In this document: piece by piece, positions 14,286-22,039 of the stretch
Layout of the letters: each line of letters starts with the position of its first letter
Position numbering within the stretch: position 1 is the stretch's first letter
NCBI GenBank assembly: GCA_017520545.1
Contig: JAFXFM010000014.1
Location: 1-33,119 of the forward strand
Direction: 5' to 3'
Length of the DNA: 33,119 nucleotides
From: Alistipes sp.
GTDB taxonomy: Bacteria; Bacteroidota; Bacteroidia; Bacteroidales; Rikenellaceae
Translations under genes and position numbers: made by a program
The notes under the pieces: generated by a model
The model's input: the letters and a program-made list of their open reading frames with translations, nothing else
Told to the model about the DNA's origin: nothing
Database searches by the model: none

Positions 14286-15673
14286 AGACCTCGCTCCTCT
14301 GCCAATCGCTCCATTAGGGCGTGTGCAGCGTCGTAGTCGTTTGGTATCTCGCCATCGAGAATGGCATTCTTGATTATCTCCTTTATCTCGCCGAGAATGG
14401 CGCACGGAGCAATATCGTACTCCTTCATTATTATATCGCCCGTAATGGGTGGTTGGAAGTTGCGAATACGGTCGCGCTCCTCCAAGTCGCGCATCTTCTC
14501 ACGCACCAACTCGAAATTTGCCAAGAAACGCTTCACCTTGCTCTCTATGCCCGAGGTGATATCCGCCTCACAGAGCATCATCAACTTCTCGACATCGTCC
14601 CCCGCTTCGAACAACAAGCGGCGCACTGCCGAGTCGGTAACCACATCTTCCGCCAAAATTATTGGTCGCAGATGGAGAAATACCATCTTCTGCACAAACT
14701 TCATCGTCTCGCCCAACGGCAATTTCAGACGGCGGAAAATAGGCTGCACCATCTTCGAGCCAAGCACCTCGTGGCCGTGGAACGAAAATCCGATGCGTGG
14801 GTCGTACGATTTGCATCGTGGCTTGGCAATATCGTGCATTACGGCAGCCCAGCGCAGCCACAAATCATCGCTTTTGCGAGCCACATTATCAAGTACTTTC
14901 AGCGTATGCTTAAAGTTGTCTTTGTGGGCGTGGTTGCCACGTCGTTCCACACCGCAGAGGGCGTGCATTTCGGGAAATATAATCTCCAATAAGCCGGTCA
15001 ATTCGAGCAATTCAAAACCAATTGACGGCACGGGCGAAGCGACAATTTTATTCAACTCGGTGATGATGCGCTCCTGCGACACAATTTTTATGCGTTCGCG
15101 GTTGCGTTTCATCGCCTCGAAGGTTTCGTCCTCCAACTCGAAACCGAGTTGCGCTGCAAAACGAATGCCTCGCATCATTCGCAGAGGGTCGTCAGAAAAT
15201 GTTATATCGGGGTCGCACGGGGTGCAGATTATGCAATCTTCGAGGTCGTACATTCCGTCGAACGGATCGACCAGCTCTCCAAATGTCTTGCCATTGAGCG
15301 ACCACGCCATAGCGTTTATCGTGAAGTCGCGACGACGCTGGTCGTCTTCGATAGTGCCATCCTCGACGTGAGGCTTGCGCGAGTCGGGCGAGTATGACTC
15401 TTTGCGTGCCCCTACAAACTCTACCTCGTAGCCATCGGCACGTAGCATAGCTGTTCCGAAGGTTTTAAATACCGAAACCTTTGTACGAAGCTCCTTGCCG
15501 AGCGCCTCGGCAATCTCGATGCCGCTACCCACAACCACCACATCTATATCGGTGCAAGGACGGTGCAGATAGTAGTCGCGAACATATCCGCCCACAACAT
15601 ACGCCTCCACACCTCGTTCATCAACAAGGCGTGAAATTCGCTCGAAAATTGGCAGGTTTAGTGGGTTCTTCAT
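14273..15673 (-). CDS. cca: CCA-adding tRNA nucleotidyltransferase with HD domain
   Basis: Class II nucleotidyltransferase that builds or repairs the CCA end of tRNAs. The head domain has VVGGYVRD (26-33), the metal-binding DID (42-44) and RRDFTINAMAW (114-124); the neck/body region follows with DPLRMMRGIRFAAQLGF. The C-terminal third carries an HD phosphohydrolase-type domain (NFKHTLKV and VMHDIAKP, His280-Asp281), as in many Bacteroidales members. At 466 residues the length fits. The only tRNA gene in the window lacks an encoded CCA and so would need this enzyme. The ATG at 15673 was chosen. No promoter was seen directly upstream, so it may be read through from pdxJ across the repeat arrays. 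Confidence 0.92.
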   Translation of the reverse strand: MKNPLNLPIFERISRLVDERGVEAYVVGGYVRDYYLHRPCTDIDVVVVGSGIEIAEALGKELRTKVSVFKTFGTAMLRADGYEVEFVGARKESYSPDSRKPHVEDGTIEDDQRRRDFTINAMAWSLNGKTFGELVDPFDGMYDLEDCIICTPCDPDITFSDDPLRMMRGIRFAAQLGFELEDETFEAMKRNRERIKIVSQERIITELNKIVASPVPSIGFELLELTGLLEIIFPEMHALCGVERRGNHAHKDNFKHTLKVLDNVARKSDDLWLRWAAVMHDIAKPRCKSYDPRIGFSFHGHEVLGSKMVQPIFRRLKLPLGETMKFVQKMVFLHLRPIILAEDVVTDSAVRRLLFEAGDDVEKLMMLCEADITSGIESKVKRFLANFELVREKMRDLEERDRIRNFQPPITGDIIMKEYDIAPCAILGEIKEIIKNAILDGEIPNDYDAAHALMERLAEERGLKKR

Positions 15674-15680
15674 ATTTTTT

Positions 15681-15705
15681 AGCTATTAGCCGTTAGCCAT
15701 TAGCT
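15681..15705 (+). repeat. TTAGCCR heptamer repeat upstream of cca
   Basis: ATTAGCC, GTTAGCC and ATTAGCT follow one another with a 7-bp period, directly next to the larger TTTTCCG array. Confidence 0.6.
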
Positions 15706-15712
15706 TTTTTAA

Positions 15713-15782
15713 TTCTCCGTTTTCAGTTTTCCGCTTTCCGTTTTCCGTTTTCCGCTTTCCGCTTTCCGCTTTCAGTTTTCCG
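15713..15782 (+). repeat. Ten-unit TTTTCCG heptamer array between pdxJ and cca
   Basis: Ten units in perfect 7-bp register: TTCTCCG, TTTTCAG, TTTTCCG, CTTTCCG, two TTTTCCG, two CTTTCCG, CTTTCAG and TTTTCCG. It is the longest array in the window and ends two bases from the pdxJ stop codon. Variation is limited to units' first, third and fifth to sixth positions. Confidence 0.9.
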
Positions 15783-15783
15783 T

Positions 15784-16497
15784 TTATTTAAGGCATCTGC
15801 GATATAGTTGCACCGTATTTTCCAATCCGAGGTAGAGTGCATCGCTGATGAGGGCGTGGCCTATCGAAACCTCATCGCACCACGGAATCTGCTCGGCAAA
15901 GTATTGCAGGTTTTCGAGCGATAGGTCGTGTCCGGCATTCAGACCAAGACCGCACTTGCGTGCCTCCTCGGCAGTAGCGATGTATGGAGCAATGGCTTTT
16001 TCTCTATCAGTTTTATAATTAGTGGCATACGCCTCGGTGTAGAGTTCAACGCGGTCGGCGCCGCAGGCGGCTGCTCCGGCAACCATTTCGGGCTTCGGAT
16101 CGACGAAAATCGATACGCGTATTCCCTTCTCGTGGAAACGCTTGGTGATGTCGGTCAAAAACGCCTTGTTGGCTATGGTGTCCCAGCCGGCATTTGAGGT
16201 GATGGCATCAACCGCATCGGGCACGAGTGTAACTTGGGCAGGTACAACCTCCAAAACCAAATCAACAAACGAGTCTATCGGGTTACCCTCGATATTCAAC
16301 TCGGTTTTTGTAACCTTTTTCAACTCGCGCACATCGGAGTAGCGGATATGGCGTGCATCGGGGCGTGGGTGAACGGTTATTCCCTCGCCACCAAAACGCT
16401 CTATTGCAAGTGCCGCAGCAACCACATCTGGTGTGTTTCCGCCGCGAGAATTGCGAATTACCGCAATCTTATTTACATTTACGCTCAACTTTGTCAT
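15784..16497 (-). CDS. pdxJ: Pyridoxine 5'-phosphate synthase
   Basis: PdxJ condenses 1-deoxyxylulose 5-phosphate with 3-amino-2-oxopropyl phosphate to pyridoxine 5'-phosphate, the last ring-forming step of the DXP-dependent vitamin B6 route. The TIM-barrel protein starts [20 protein letters not shown], continues with [18 protein letters not shown] and ELNIEGNP, and carries [13 protein letters not shown] and [13 protein letters not shown] near the end, all family signatures. The ATG at 16497 gives 237 residues, normal for PdxJ; a TTG at 16542 would add 15 residues not expected in the family. It is divergent from nadK. Its stop codon abuts the ten-unit heptamer array. Confidence 0.95.
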   Translation of the reverse strand: MTKLSVNVNKIAVIRNSRGGNTPDVVAAALAIERFGGEGITVHPRPDARHIRYSDVRELKKVTKTELNIEGNPIDSFVDLVLEVVPAQVTLVPDAVDAITSNAGWDTIANKAFLTDITKRFHEKGIRVSIFVDPKPEMVAGAAACGADRVELYTEAYATNYKTDREKAIAPYIATAEEARKCGLGLNAGHDLSLENLQYFAEQIPWCDEVSIGHALISDALYLGLENTVQLYRRCLK

Positions 16498-16506
16498 AAA
16501 AATCGC

Positions 16507-16514
16507 TATATTTG
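16507..16514 (+). promoter_or_regulatory. -7 box (TATATTTG) of nadK
   Basis: A perfect TAnnTTTG box in the 83-bp pdxJ-nadK gap, oriented to nadK, giving a leader of about 60 nt. A good -33 match was not found. Confidence 0.5.
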
Positions 16515-16580
16515 CAGATGGATTTTGCACACTTTGCGCCAAAATCGATGTAAAGTTAATGAATTTCGCCGAAATAAGAG

Positions 16581-17447
16581 ATGAAAATTATACTTTTTTC
16601 ACGAAAAAGCATTGCTCTCCGAATTGAGGATATAGAGCAAATCTTCGGAGCCATAGAGCGTTATGGCTTTGATTATGCCATAAACAGAGAGTTCGCCGAG
16701 TGTATTGAGGAGCACACTTCGCGTATTATTGCGCCCGAATTTATCTACGACGAGGTGGTTGGGGTGCAACCCACAGATGCGGTGATGGTGTGCTATGGTG
16801 GCGACGGCACTCTGCTCGAAGGTGTGCATCGCCTCAATGGTGAGGATATCCCTGTGGTGGGTATCAATGGCGGACACCTCGGATTCTTGGCACTCGCCCC
16901 GCGCGAAAATATCGGTGAAGTATTCGATGCAATAGCCTCGGCAAAACTCAACTTCGAGGAGCGAAATATGCTCTGCATCGAGGGACTTGCGGGCGATAAG
17001 CTCTATGCCCTGAACGAAGTGTCGGTGCAACGTCTTGGTGCGACGATGATTTCGATCGAGGCGGCAATCGACGGCAATGCCGTTTCAACCTACAATGGCG
17101 ATGGCGTAATTATCTCAACACCAACGGGTTCAACCGCCTATTCGTTGAGTGCGGGAGGTCCAATTTTGGCTCCTTCGTGCCATACGTTTTTGCTCACTCC
17201 GCTTGCTCCACACAACCTTACGATGCGACCTATCGTAATGCCCGATTCGAGCGTGGTAACACTCCATATCAACACTCGCAAAAACGAGGCTTCAATCTCG
17301 GTGGATAATCGCACTCTCAAAATCTCGGACGATGCCGTTTTGACCATCAAAAAGGCGAAAAGATCGATTCGTTTGGCTGTGCCACACAATATATCTTTCT
17401 TCGATTCGTTACGGAATAAGATGATGTGGGGAGTGGATATCAGGTAA
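16581..17447 (+). CDS. nadK: NAD kinase
   Basis: Phosphorylates NAD to NADP with ATP. The 288-residue protein has the GGDGT motif (residues 73-77), [13 protein letters not shown], the NGDG motif (172-175) and [15 protein letters not shown] (180 onward), then [12 protein letters not shown] in the C-terminal domain. Start ATG 16581. It heads the + block nadK-uppS-bamA-ompH-ompH, a common Bacteroidales order, though uppS has its own -7 box. Confidence 0.97.
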   Translation: MKIILFSRKSIALRIEDIEQIFGAIERYGFDYAINREFAECIEEHTSRIIAPEFIYDEVVGVQPTDAVMVCYGGDGTLLEGVHRLNGEDIPVVGINGGHLGFLALAPRENIGEVFDAIASAKLNFEERNMLCIEGLAGDKLYALNEVSVQRLGATMISIEAAIDGNAVSTYNGDGVIISTPTGSTAYSLSAGGPILAPSCHTFLLTPLAPHNLTMRPIVMPDSSVVTLHINTRKNEASISVDNRTLKISDDAVLTIKKAKRSIRLAVPHNISFFDSLRNKMMWGVDIR

Positions 17448-17493
17448 GGTTTTTTAGCCATTAACTTTTGCTATTTTCTATTAGAAATAGAAG

Positions 17494-17521
17494 TTTTCCG
17501 CTTTCCGCTTTTCGTTTTCCG
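17494..17521 (+). repeat. TTTTCCG heptamer array upstream of uppS
   Basis: Four units (TTTTCCG, CTTTCCG, CTTTTCG, TTTTCCG) ending 10 bp before the uppS -7 box, the same arrangement as at rsmA and the tRNA gene. Degenerate TTAGCCATTA sequence lies just before it near 17455. Confidence 0.85.
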
Positions 17522-17531
17522 TTTTAATTTG

Positions 17532-17539
17532 TATATTTG
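17532..17539 (+). promoter_or_regulatory. -7 box (TATATTTG) of uppS
   Basis: A perfect TAnnTTTG box 18 bp before the uppS ATG. The -33 position falls in the heptamer array. Confidence 0.55.
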
Positions 17540-17557
17540 CGCCCTATTAGGTATTAG

Positions 17558-18259
17558 ATGGAGAAGATTCCGGCACATATAGCGATAATTATGGACGGCA
17601 ATGGTCGCTGGGCGAAGGCTCAGGGCAAGGAGCGCTACGAGGGACACATCGAAGGTGTCGCCTCGGTTAAGGCGTGTATCAAGGCTGCCCGTAAGCACGG
17701 TGTGCGCTATCTTACTCTCTATGCCTTCTCGACCGAGAATTGGGGTCGCCCGCAGGCGGAGGTGGAGGCGTTGATGCAACTCTTCTGCAAGAGCGTAACG
17801 AAGGAGACTCCCGAACTTATCGAGCAGGGTGTGCAGGTGCGCTTTATTGGTCGTCGCGACCGCTTCTCGGAGGAGGTGCGAGAGCGACTGCTCCATATCG
17901 AAAGCAGCACAGCCGAGGGTGATAAATTGACTTTGGTATTGGCGTTCGACTACTCTTCGCGCGATGAGTTGGTACGAGCAATACGAAAGGTGGCAGAGCG
18001 CGTGCAAAATGGCGAGTTGAAGGCGGAGGAGATTGACGATGCTGTGATTTCGGCACATCTCGATACTGCCGATATGCCCGATCCCGACCTCGTAATTCGT
18101 ACGAGTGGGGAGTGCCGTTTGAGCAACTTTATGTTGTGGCAGGCTTCGTATGCCGAGATGTATTTTCCGCAAACGATGTGGCCCGACTTCCGCGAAGAGG
18201 CGTTTGCGAAGGCGTTGGAGGTCTATGCCGAGCGAGATAGACGCTACGGCCTATTGTAA
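17558..18259 (+). CDS. uppS: Isoprenyl (undecaprenyl) diphosphate synthase
   Basis: Cis-prenyltransferase that makes undecaprenyl diphosphate, the lipid carrier for peptidoglycan and O-glycans. The 233-residue protein has the catalytic MDGNGRWAK (12-20), the LTLYAFSTENWGRP block, and near the end VIRTSGECRLSNFMLWQASYAE and WPDF, the conserved RTSGE(xR)LSNF and WP-DF region. It is 15 bp from bamA, probably co-transcribed. Confidence 0.97.
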   Translation: MEKIPAHIAIIMDGNGRWAKAQGKERYEGHIEGVASVKACIKAARKHGVRYLTLYAFSTENWGRPQAEVEALMQLFCKSVTKETPELIEQGVQVRFIGRRDRFSEEVRERLLHIESSTAEGDKLTLVLAFDYSSRDELVRAIRKVAERVQNGELKAEEIDDAVISAHLDTADMPDPDLVIRTSGECRLSNFMLWQASYAEMYFPQTMWPDFREEAFAKALEVYAERDRRYGLL

Positions 18260-18274
18260 TTGACAAAGTAGAAG

Positions 18275-20821
18275 ATGAGGTTATATTCGAAGATATTGTG
18301 CATATTAACGGCATCGCTGGCGACACTTACAGCGGTGGCGCAGACCGAGCCTGCTATCAAGGCGGATAGTACCGCTGAGAATAGCGAGTTCGTAATGCCG
18401 AAAGATGCCCCATATTTCGATGGCGCAGATGATAAGATGTATCATCTTCGCCGAGTGAATATCCACGGTGTGAAGCATATCAACCACGACGTTATCCGTT
18501 CGTCGTCGGGTTTAGTGCCTGGCGATTCGATATATCTTTCGGGCTCGTTTATCCAGAATGCGATGATGCGCCTTTGGTCGCAGCGTTACTTCGAAGATAT
18601 TCAGATTGGTGCAACCATCGACGGCGATAGTGTAGATTTGGAGGTTATGCTGCGCGAACGTCCTCGTGTGATGAATTGGGCGGTAACAGGTATTCCAAAG
18701 GGCAAGGCAAAGGAGATGGTAGATGAGACGTTGAAACTCAAACGAGGACACGAACTCTCCGACCACATTATCGACCGCAATATCAAACTCATAAAGGAGC
18801 ACTTTGGCGAAAAGGGCTTCCTCGACTGCGAGGTTGATGTGAAGATTGAGCCCGATACGGTTATTAAACAGGCGGTGAATGTAACCTTCGATGTGAAGAA
18901 AAATCAGCGTGTCCGCATCGGCGAGATTAACTTCGAGGGTAACGAAAACTTCGATGATAAGCGATTGGCGCGTACATTCAAAAAGACCCACAAGGTGAGC
19001 GCCTATTTTTGGCAAAAGACCAAGTTTAACGAGAAGGAGTATGCCGAAGATAAGGAGTTGTTGCTCGACTTCTACAACTCGAAGGGTTATCGAAATGCAA
19101 CAATTTTGTCGGACTCGATATATCGAATCAACGAGAAGCGTATCGGCATCACGCTCAACGTTTCGGAGGGAAATAAGTACTATATCCGCAACGTAAATTG
19201 GGTGGGTAATTCGAAGTACGATACCGAGATGTTACAGCGAATGCTTGCTGTGAACAAGGGCGATGTCTACGATAAGAAGTCTATTCACAAGCGTCTTGGT
19301 GTAGGCAAGGAGCAGAATCCTGACGATATGTCCGTATCGTCGCTCTACCAGAACGATGGTTATCTGATGTCGCAGATTGAGCCCGAGGAGATTATTATCG
19401 GCAAGGATTCACTCGACCTTGAAATCAAAATTTTCGAGGGCAACCAGTTTACAATCAACAATGTAGGAATCACAGGTAATAACCGAGTGAATGATGAGGT
19501 TATCCGCCGTGAGTTGTACACCCGTCCGGGTGAGTTGTACAACCGAGCTCTCATTATGCAGACCATTCGTACATTGGCAGGTATGCAGCACTTCAACGAG
19601 GAGACTTTGATGCCGGATATTAAACCTGTGTCGAACGATTTGGTCGATATCAATTGGCCTCTCGAAGAGAAGGCTTCCGACCAATTCAACGTCGCTGCGG
19701 GTTGGGGCTCGGGAACATTTGTGGGCTCGATAGGTATCACGTTGAATAACCTATCCATTCGCAACCTCTTCAAGAAGGGGGCGTGGCGACCTTATCCGCA
19801 GGGTCAGAACCAGCGTCTTTCCATCTCGGGACAGACCAATGGTACCTACTATAAGGCTATTGCTCTTTCGTTCCAAGACCCTTGGCTCGGAGGACGCAAG
19901 CCAAACTCGTTTACCATTTCGGGACACCTCTCCGAGCAGAATAATGCCTACTATATCTGGCAGTCGGCAACATCGTACTTCCGCTCGTATGGACTTTCGG
20001 TCGGTTTTGGTCGCCGACTCTCGTGGCCCGACCCTTACTTCACATTCTATGGTGAATTGGCATACCAGCGATATGGCTTGAAGAACTACAACTCGTTCGT
20101 AATGTCGAATGGAGTTACCAATATGCTCTCGATGCGATTGATTTTAGCTCGAAACTCAACAGACCAACCAATCTATCCACGTCGAGGTTCGGATATTTCG
20201 CTCTCGTTGCAGATTACTCCGCCATTCTCGGCTATGGACGGCAAGGACTACTCCAATCCGAATATGACCGAGCAGGAGCGTTACAAATGGAGCGAGTATC
20301 ACAAGTGGCAATTTAAAGCGCAGTGGTTCCAGGCTCTCACGCCAAACAACAACCTTGTGTTGATGGCAAAGGCGGAGATGGGTTACCTCGGACACTACAA
20401 TAAGTATAAAATTTCGCCATTTGAGCGTTTCCAAGTCGGAGGTGATGGTATGTCGGGCTATACGATGTATGGTGTCGATATTATCTCGCTGCGTGGTTAC
20501 GAGGACGGTGCTTTGGACCCTGCGGGCAGCGACTACTCCATAGCATATAACAAATATACGGTGGAGTTGCGTTACCCTGTAATTCTGAAACCTTCGTCGC
20601 AGATCTACGTTCTCGGCTTCCTCGAAGCGGGTAACGGATTTACCTCGTGGAAGGATTTCGCACCGTGGAAGGTTAAGCGTTCGGCGGGTGTCGGCGTGCG
20701 ACTCTACTTACCTATTGTGGGTATGCTCGGTATCGATTGGGGATGGGGCTTCGACCCACCGGCAGGCTCTACCAAGCGTAGCGGTAGCCAGTTCCACTTC
20801 GTTATCGGACAGAGCTTCTAA
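18275..20821 (+). CDS. bamA: Outer membrane protein assembly factor BamA
   Basis: Central subunit of the machine that inserts beta-barrel proteins in the outer membrane. The 848-residue protein has a signal peptide (about 1-23, ending TAVAQ), a series of POTRA domains over roughly residues 55-450 (for example VRIGEINFEGNENF, YIRNVNWVGNSKY, FTINNVGITGNNRVND), and a C-terminal 16-strand barrel. The lid/loop 6 signature appears as SLRGYEDGALDP, and the chain ends HFVIGQSF with a terminal Phe, as expected for a barrel protein. The short acidic insert before the first POTRA (VMPKDAPYFDGADDK) is usual in Bacteroidota. Start ATG 18275. The two Skp-like genes follow. Confidence 0.96.
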   Translation: MRLYSKILCILTASLATLTAVAQTEPAIKADSTAENSEFVMPKDAPYFDGADDKMYHLRRVNIHGVKHINHDVIRSSSGLVPGDSIYLSGSFIQNAMMRLWSQRYFEDIQIGATIDGDSVDLEVMLRERPRVMNWAVTGIPKGKAKEMVDETLKLKRGHELSDHIIDRNIKLIKEHFGEKGFLDCEVDVKIEPDTVIKQAVNVTFDVKKNQRVRIGEINFEGNENFDDKRLARTFKKTHKVSAYFWQKTKFNEKEYAEDKELLLDFYNSKGYRNATILSDSIYRINEKRIGITLNVSEGNKYYIRNVNWVGNSKYDTEMLQRMLAVNKGDVYDKKSIHKRLGVGKEQNPDDMSVSSLYQNDGYLMSQIEPEEIIIGKDSLDLEIKIFEGNQFTINNVGITGNNRVNDEVIRRELYTRPGELYNRALIMQTIRTLAGMQHFNEETLMPDIKPVSNDLVDINWPLEEKASDQFNVAAGWGSGTFVGSIGITLNNLSIRNLFKKGAWRPYPQGQNQRLSISGQTNGTYYKAIALSFQDPWLGGRKPNSFTISGHLSEQNNAYYIWQSATSYFRSYGLSVGFGRRLSWPDPYFTFYGELAYQRYGLKNYNSFVMSNGVTNMLSMRLILARNSTDQPIYPRRGSDISLSLQITPPFSAMDGKDYSNPNMTEQERYKWSEYHKWQFKAQWFQALTPNNNLVLMAKAEMGYLGHYNKYKISPFERFQVGGDGMSGYTMYGVDIISLRGYEDGALDPAGSDYSIAYNKYTVELRYPVILKPSSQIYVLGFLEAGNGFTSWKDFAPWKVKRSAGVGVRLYLPIVGMLGIDWGWGFDPPAGSTKRSGSQFHFVIGQSF

Positions 20822-20834
20822 CGGCGATTGGCAA

Positions 20835-20842
20835 TATATTTG
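20835..20842 (+). promoter_or_regulatory. -7 box (TATATTTG) before the OmpH pair
   Basis: A perfect TAnnTTTG in the 57-bp bamA-ompH gap would allow extra transcription of the two chaperone genes. No -33 match is seen, so it may be chance. Confidence 0.35.
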
Positions 20843-20878
20843 AGATGTACAACGTTTGAATAATAAACAGAAGTAGTT

Positions 20879-21388
20879 ATGAAACGGGTAATTTTAACAG
20901 TGGTGTTCGCTTTGGCGACTTTGGGATTTGCTTCGGCACAGAAGTATTGCGTGGTTGATAGTGAGAAGATTTTCAAATCGCTCGAAGCCTACAACAAGGT
21001 GATGACTCAACTCGACGAGTTAGGCAAGGCGTATCAGACCGAGGTGGATAATAAATATAAGAGCGTTGAGACTCTCTACAACAACTATATGGCGCAGCGC
21101 GACAACCTCTCAGCATCGACTCGTGCTTCTATCGAGCAGCAGATTTTGAATAAAGAGCAGGAGGCGCAGAAGTATCAGCAGGAGGTGTTTGGCGAGAACG
21201 GTACACTTATGCAGAAGCGTGTGGAGCTTATCAAGCCAATTCAGGAGAAGGTGTTTGCCGCAATCGAAAGGTATGCCAAGACATTTGGCTATGAGTTGAT
21301 ACTCGACAAGGCATCGAACGTTTCGATTCTCTACTCGGGAGAGGGAGTCGATCACACACAGCAGATAATAAACGAACTTAAAAAATAA
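20879..21388 (+). CDS. OmpH/Skp family periplasmic chaperone (first copy)
   Basis: A 169-residue secreted protein with a signal peptide (MKRVILTVVFALATLGFASA, cleavage before QKYCVVD) and the OmpH/Skp pattern: a short strand (YCVVDSEKIFKSLEAY), a long charged coiled-coil (about 45-125) and a closing segment GYELILDKASNVSILYSGEGVD. Skp trimers hold unfolded outer membrane proteins in the periplasm on the way to BamA. It is followed 17 bp later by a paralogue. Confidence 0.92.
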   Translation: MKRVILTVVFALATLGFASAQKYCVVDSEKIFKSLEAYNKVMTQLDELGKAYQTEVDNKYKSVETLYNNYMAQRDNLSASTRASIEQQILNKEQEAQKYQQEVFGENGTLMQKRVELIKPIQEKVFAAIERYAKTFGYELILDKASNVSILYSGEGVDHTQQIINELKK

Positions 21389-21405
21389 AAAAACAGAAAA
21401 ACATT

Positions 21406-21948
21406 ATGAAAAAATTTTTGGGATTAACCCTTATGGCAGTTGCGATGCTCGGCATTAGCACTGTATCGGCACAGAAGATGGCGCGTGTTAATATGCAGGA
21501 GATTGTAGCCGCAATGCCGGAGTATGCAGAGGCGCAGAAGAATCTCGAACTCTTCGGTAAGGATTTGCAGGAGCAGATGGAGCAGATTCAGGTGGAGTTC
21601 AACAACAAGTACGCAGATTTCGAGAAGAATCAGGCTACTATGGCCGCATCGGTAAAGCAGATGAAGCAGCAGGAGTTGCAGCAGTTGCAGCAGCGTTTTG
21701 CCGAGTTCCAGCAGATTGCACAGCAGGACTTCCAGAAGAAGGAGGCAGAGTTGAGCGAGCCTGTATATAAGAAGGCGCAGGACGCTATCAACAAGGTTGC
21801 AAAGGCGGGTGGCTATCTTGCAGTTTTTAACACAGCAGTTCCAAGCCTTATCTACTTCGACGAGGCACAACTCGTGGATATTGCACCACTCGTAAGGAAG
21901 GAGTTGGGTATCGTTGAGACGCCAGCCGCAACACCGGCAAAGAAATAG
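21406..21948 (+). CDS. OmpH/Skp family periplasmic chaperone (second copy)
   Basis: A 180-residue paralogue of the gene before it: signal peptide MKKFLGLTLMAVAMLGISTV with cleavage near SAQ, strand MARVNMQEIVAAMPEY, and a glutamine-rich coiled-coil (QMKQQELQQLQQRFAEFQQI and so on) that would form the tentacle. The end is ETPAATPAKK, a low-complexity tail. The pair directly downstream of bamA is typical for the phylum. A 13-bp perfect hairpin ends the transcript. Confidence 0.92.
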   Translation: MKKFLGLTLMAVAMLGISTVSAQKMARVNMQEIVAAMPEYAEAQKNLELFGKDLQEQMEQIQVEFNNKYADFEKNQATMAASVKQMKQQELQQLQQRFAEFQQIAQQDFQKKEAELSEPVYKKAQDAINKVAKAGGYLAVFNTAVPSLIYFDEAQLVDIAPLVRKELGIVETPAATPAKK

Positions 21949-21983
21949 GGTAGTGCCCATAACAGAGATGGTTGTAACCAACA

Positions 21984-22013
21984 AAAAGTCGCAGTCTTTA
22001 GACTGCGACTTTT
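21984..22013. terminator. Bidirectional terminator between ompH and GH127 genes
   Basis: AAAAGTCGCAGTC (21984-21996) and GACTGCGACTTTT (22001-22013) form a perfect 13-bp stem with a TTTA loop; A and T runs at the ends allow use from both strands. Confidence 0.85.
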
Positions 22014-22039
22014 GTTGTCAAGATATTGCCCTTGCACCA

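Noticed and set aside
15713-15782. CRISPR array
   Set aside because: Units are 7 bp without spacers, and no cas gene is in the window.
16518-16553. Short upstream ORF (ATG to TAA, 11 codons) in the nadK leader
   Set aside because: No conserved content; such small frames arise by chance in a 60-nt leader.
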